This document shows positions 63,870 to 64,000 of a DNA stretch of 64,000 nucleotides, one piece after another. This DNA comes from Neocallimastix lanati (nom. inval.) (taxonomy: Eukaryota > Neocallimastigomycota > Neocallimastigomycetes > Neocallimastigales > Neocallimastigaceae): positions 355,501-419,500 of the forward strand of contig JACVTC010000093.1 of assembly GCA_016946835.1 (NCBI GenBank), in the 5' to 3' direction. The notes under the pieces are model-generated. The model was not told where the DNA came from and made no database searches. It worked only from the letters and a program-made list of their open reading frames with translations. Each line of letters opens with the position of its first letter. Positions within the stretch are counted from its first letter, which is position 1. The position numbers were made by a program, and so were the translations under genes.

Positions 63870-64000
63870 TTAAAATAATTTCATACTAATTTCTAAATAT
63901 ATTAACATTTCCATAATACCTTTATAGTATGTTTTATCTAATTTTAACGATTCTAATATTTCAATTTTAGAACCAGTGTAAAGATAATAAAGTAAAGCAT
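63870..64000 (-). CDS. BTB/POZ-like family member, C-terminal part (cut by window edge)
   Basis: The minus strand reads ALLYYLYTGSKIEILESLKL, then DKTYYKGIMEMLIYLEISMK and LF before TAA at 63870-63872. YYLYTG and GIMEMLIYLEI align with the C-terminus of the family, closest to the 34.9 kb paralogue (FMEMLTYLEINMELF). The N-terminal part lies beyond the window. No ATATACCC element was seen in the 3' flank, again like the 34.9 kb gene. Confidence 0.8.
   Translation of the reverse strand, partial: ALLYYLYTGSKIEILESLKLDKTYYKGIMEMLIYLEISMKLF

Overview
The window looks like nuclear DNA of an extremely AT-rich eukaryote, most likely an anaerobic gut fungus (Neocallimastigomycota). By eye, intergenic DNA is about 10-15% GC and genes about 30%. 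Long AAT microsatellites and poly(A)/poly(T) tracts are everywhere. One gene has five short GT-AG introns, and a decayed gene carries chitin-binding type 1 (CBM18) modules with a Ser/Thr/Lys linker. The placement is inference; no rRNA, tRNA or marker gene was seen.

Region 1 (1-1.31 kb) holds the end of a frameshifted gene followed by a poly(A) run, an inverted-repeat (MITE-like) element, and a short interstitial TTAGGG telomere-type repeat. Region 2 (about 1.4-31.8 kb) is a head-to-tail array of nine near-identical intact genes, all on the minus strand, plus a tenth broken copy at the right edge. Each encodes a ~209-residue BTB/POZ-like protein. The 2-3 kb spacers are themselves repeats of two mosaic subtypes (A and B).

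Region 3 (32-56 kb) is mostly gene-poor low-complexity DNA. It contains four diverged paralogues of the array gene (34.9 and 41.4 kb minus; 47.7 and 54.2 kb plus), remnants of a decayed membrane-protein gene (38.1-39.4 kb), a 148-bp-arm inverted repeat (37.5-37.9 kb) and a minisatellite (52.7 kb). Region 4 (56.4-58.9 kb) is a complete six-exon PAQR/haemolysin III-type seven-transmembrane receptor gene. Region 5 (58.9-64 kb) has the CBM18 pseudogene, a ~310 bp AAT microsatellite, and the C-terminal part of a fifteenth family member cut by the window edge.

The main theme is one expanding gene family. Every intact complete member begins with a (Q/F)LPSPPLSP motif that closely resembles the Cdc4/Fbw7 phosphodegron of c-Myc (LPTPPLSP), placed in front of a BTB-like domain. 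Most members also share a TATA-like upstream block and an ATATACCC element in the 3' flank. A second theme is insertion of poly(A)-tailed cDNA copies: three are visible, two of them with 13-14 bp target-site duplications, which points to L1-type retroposition.
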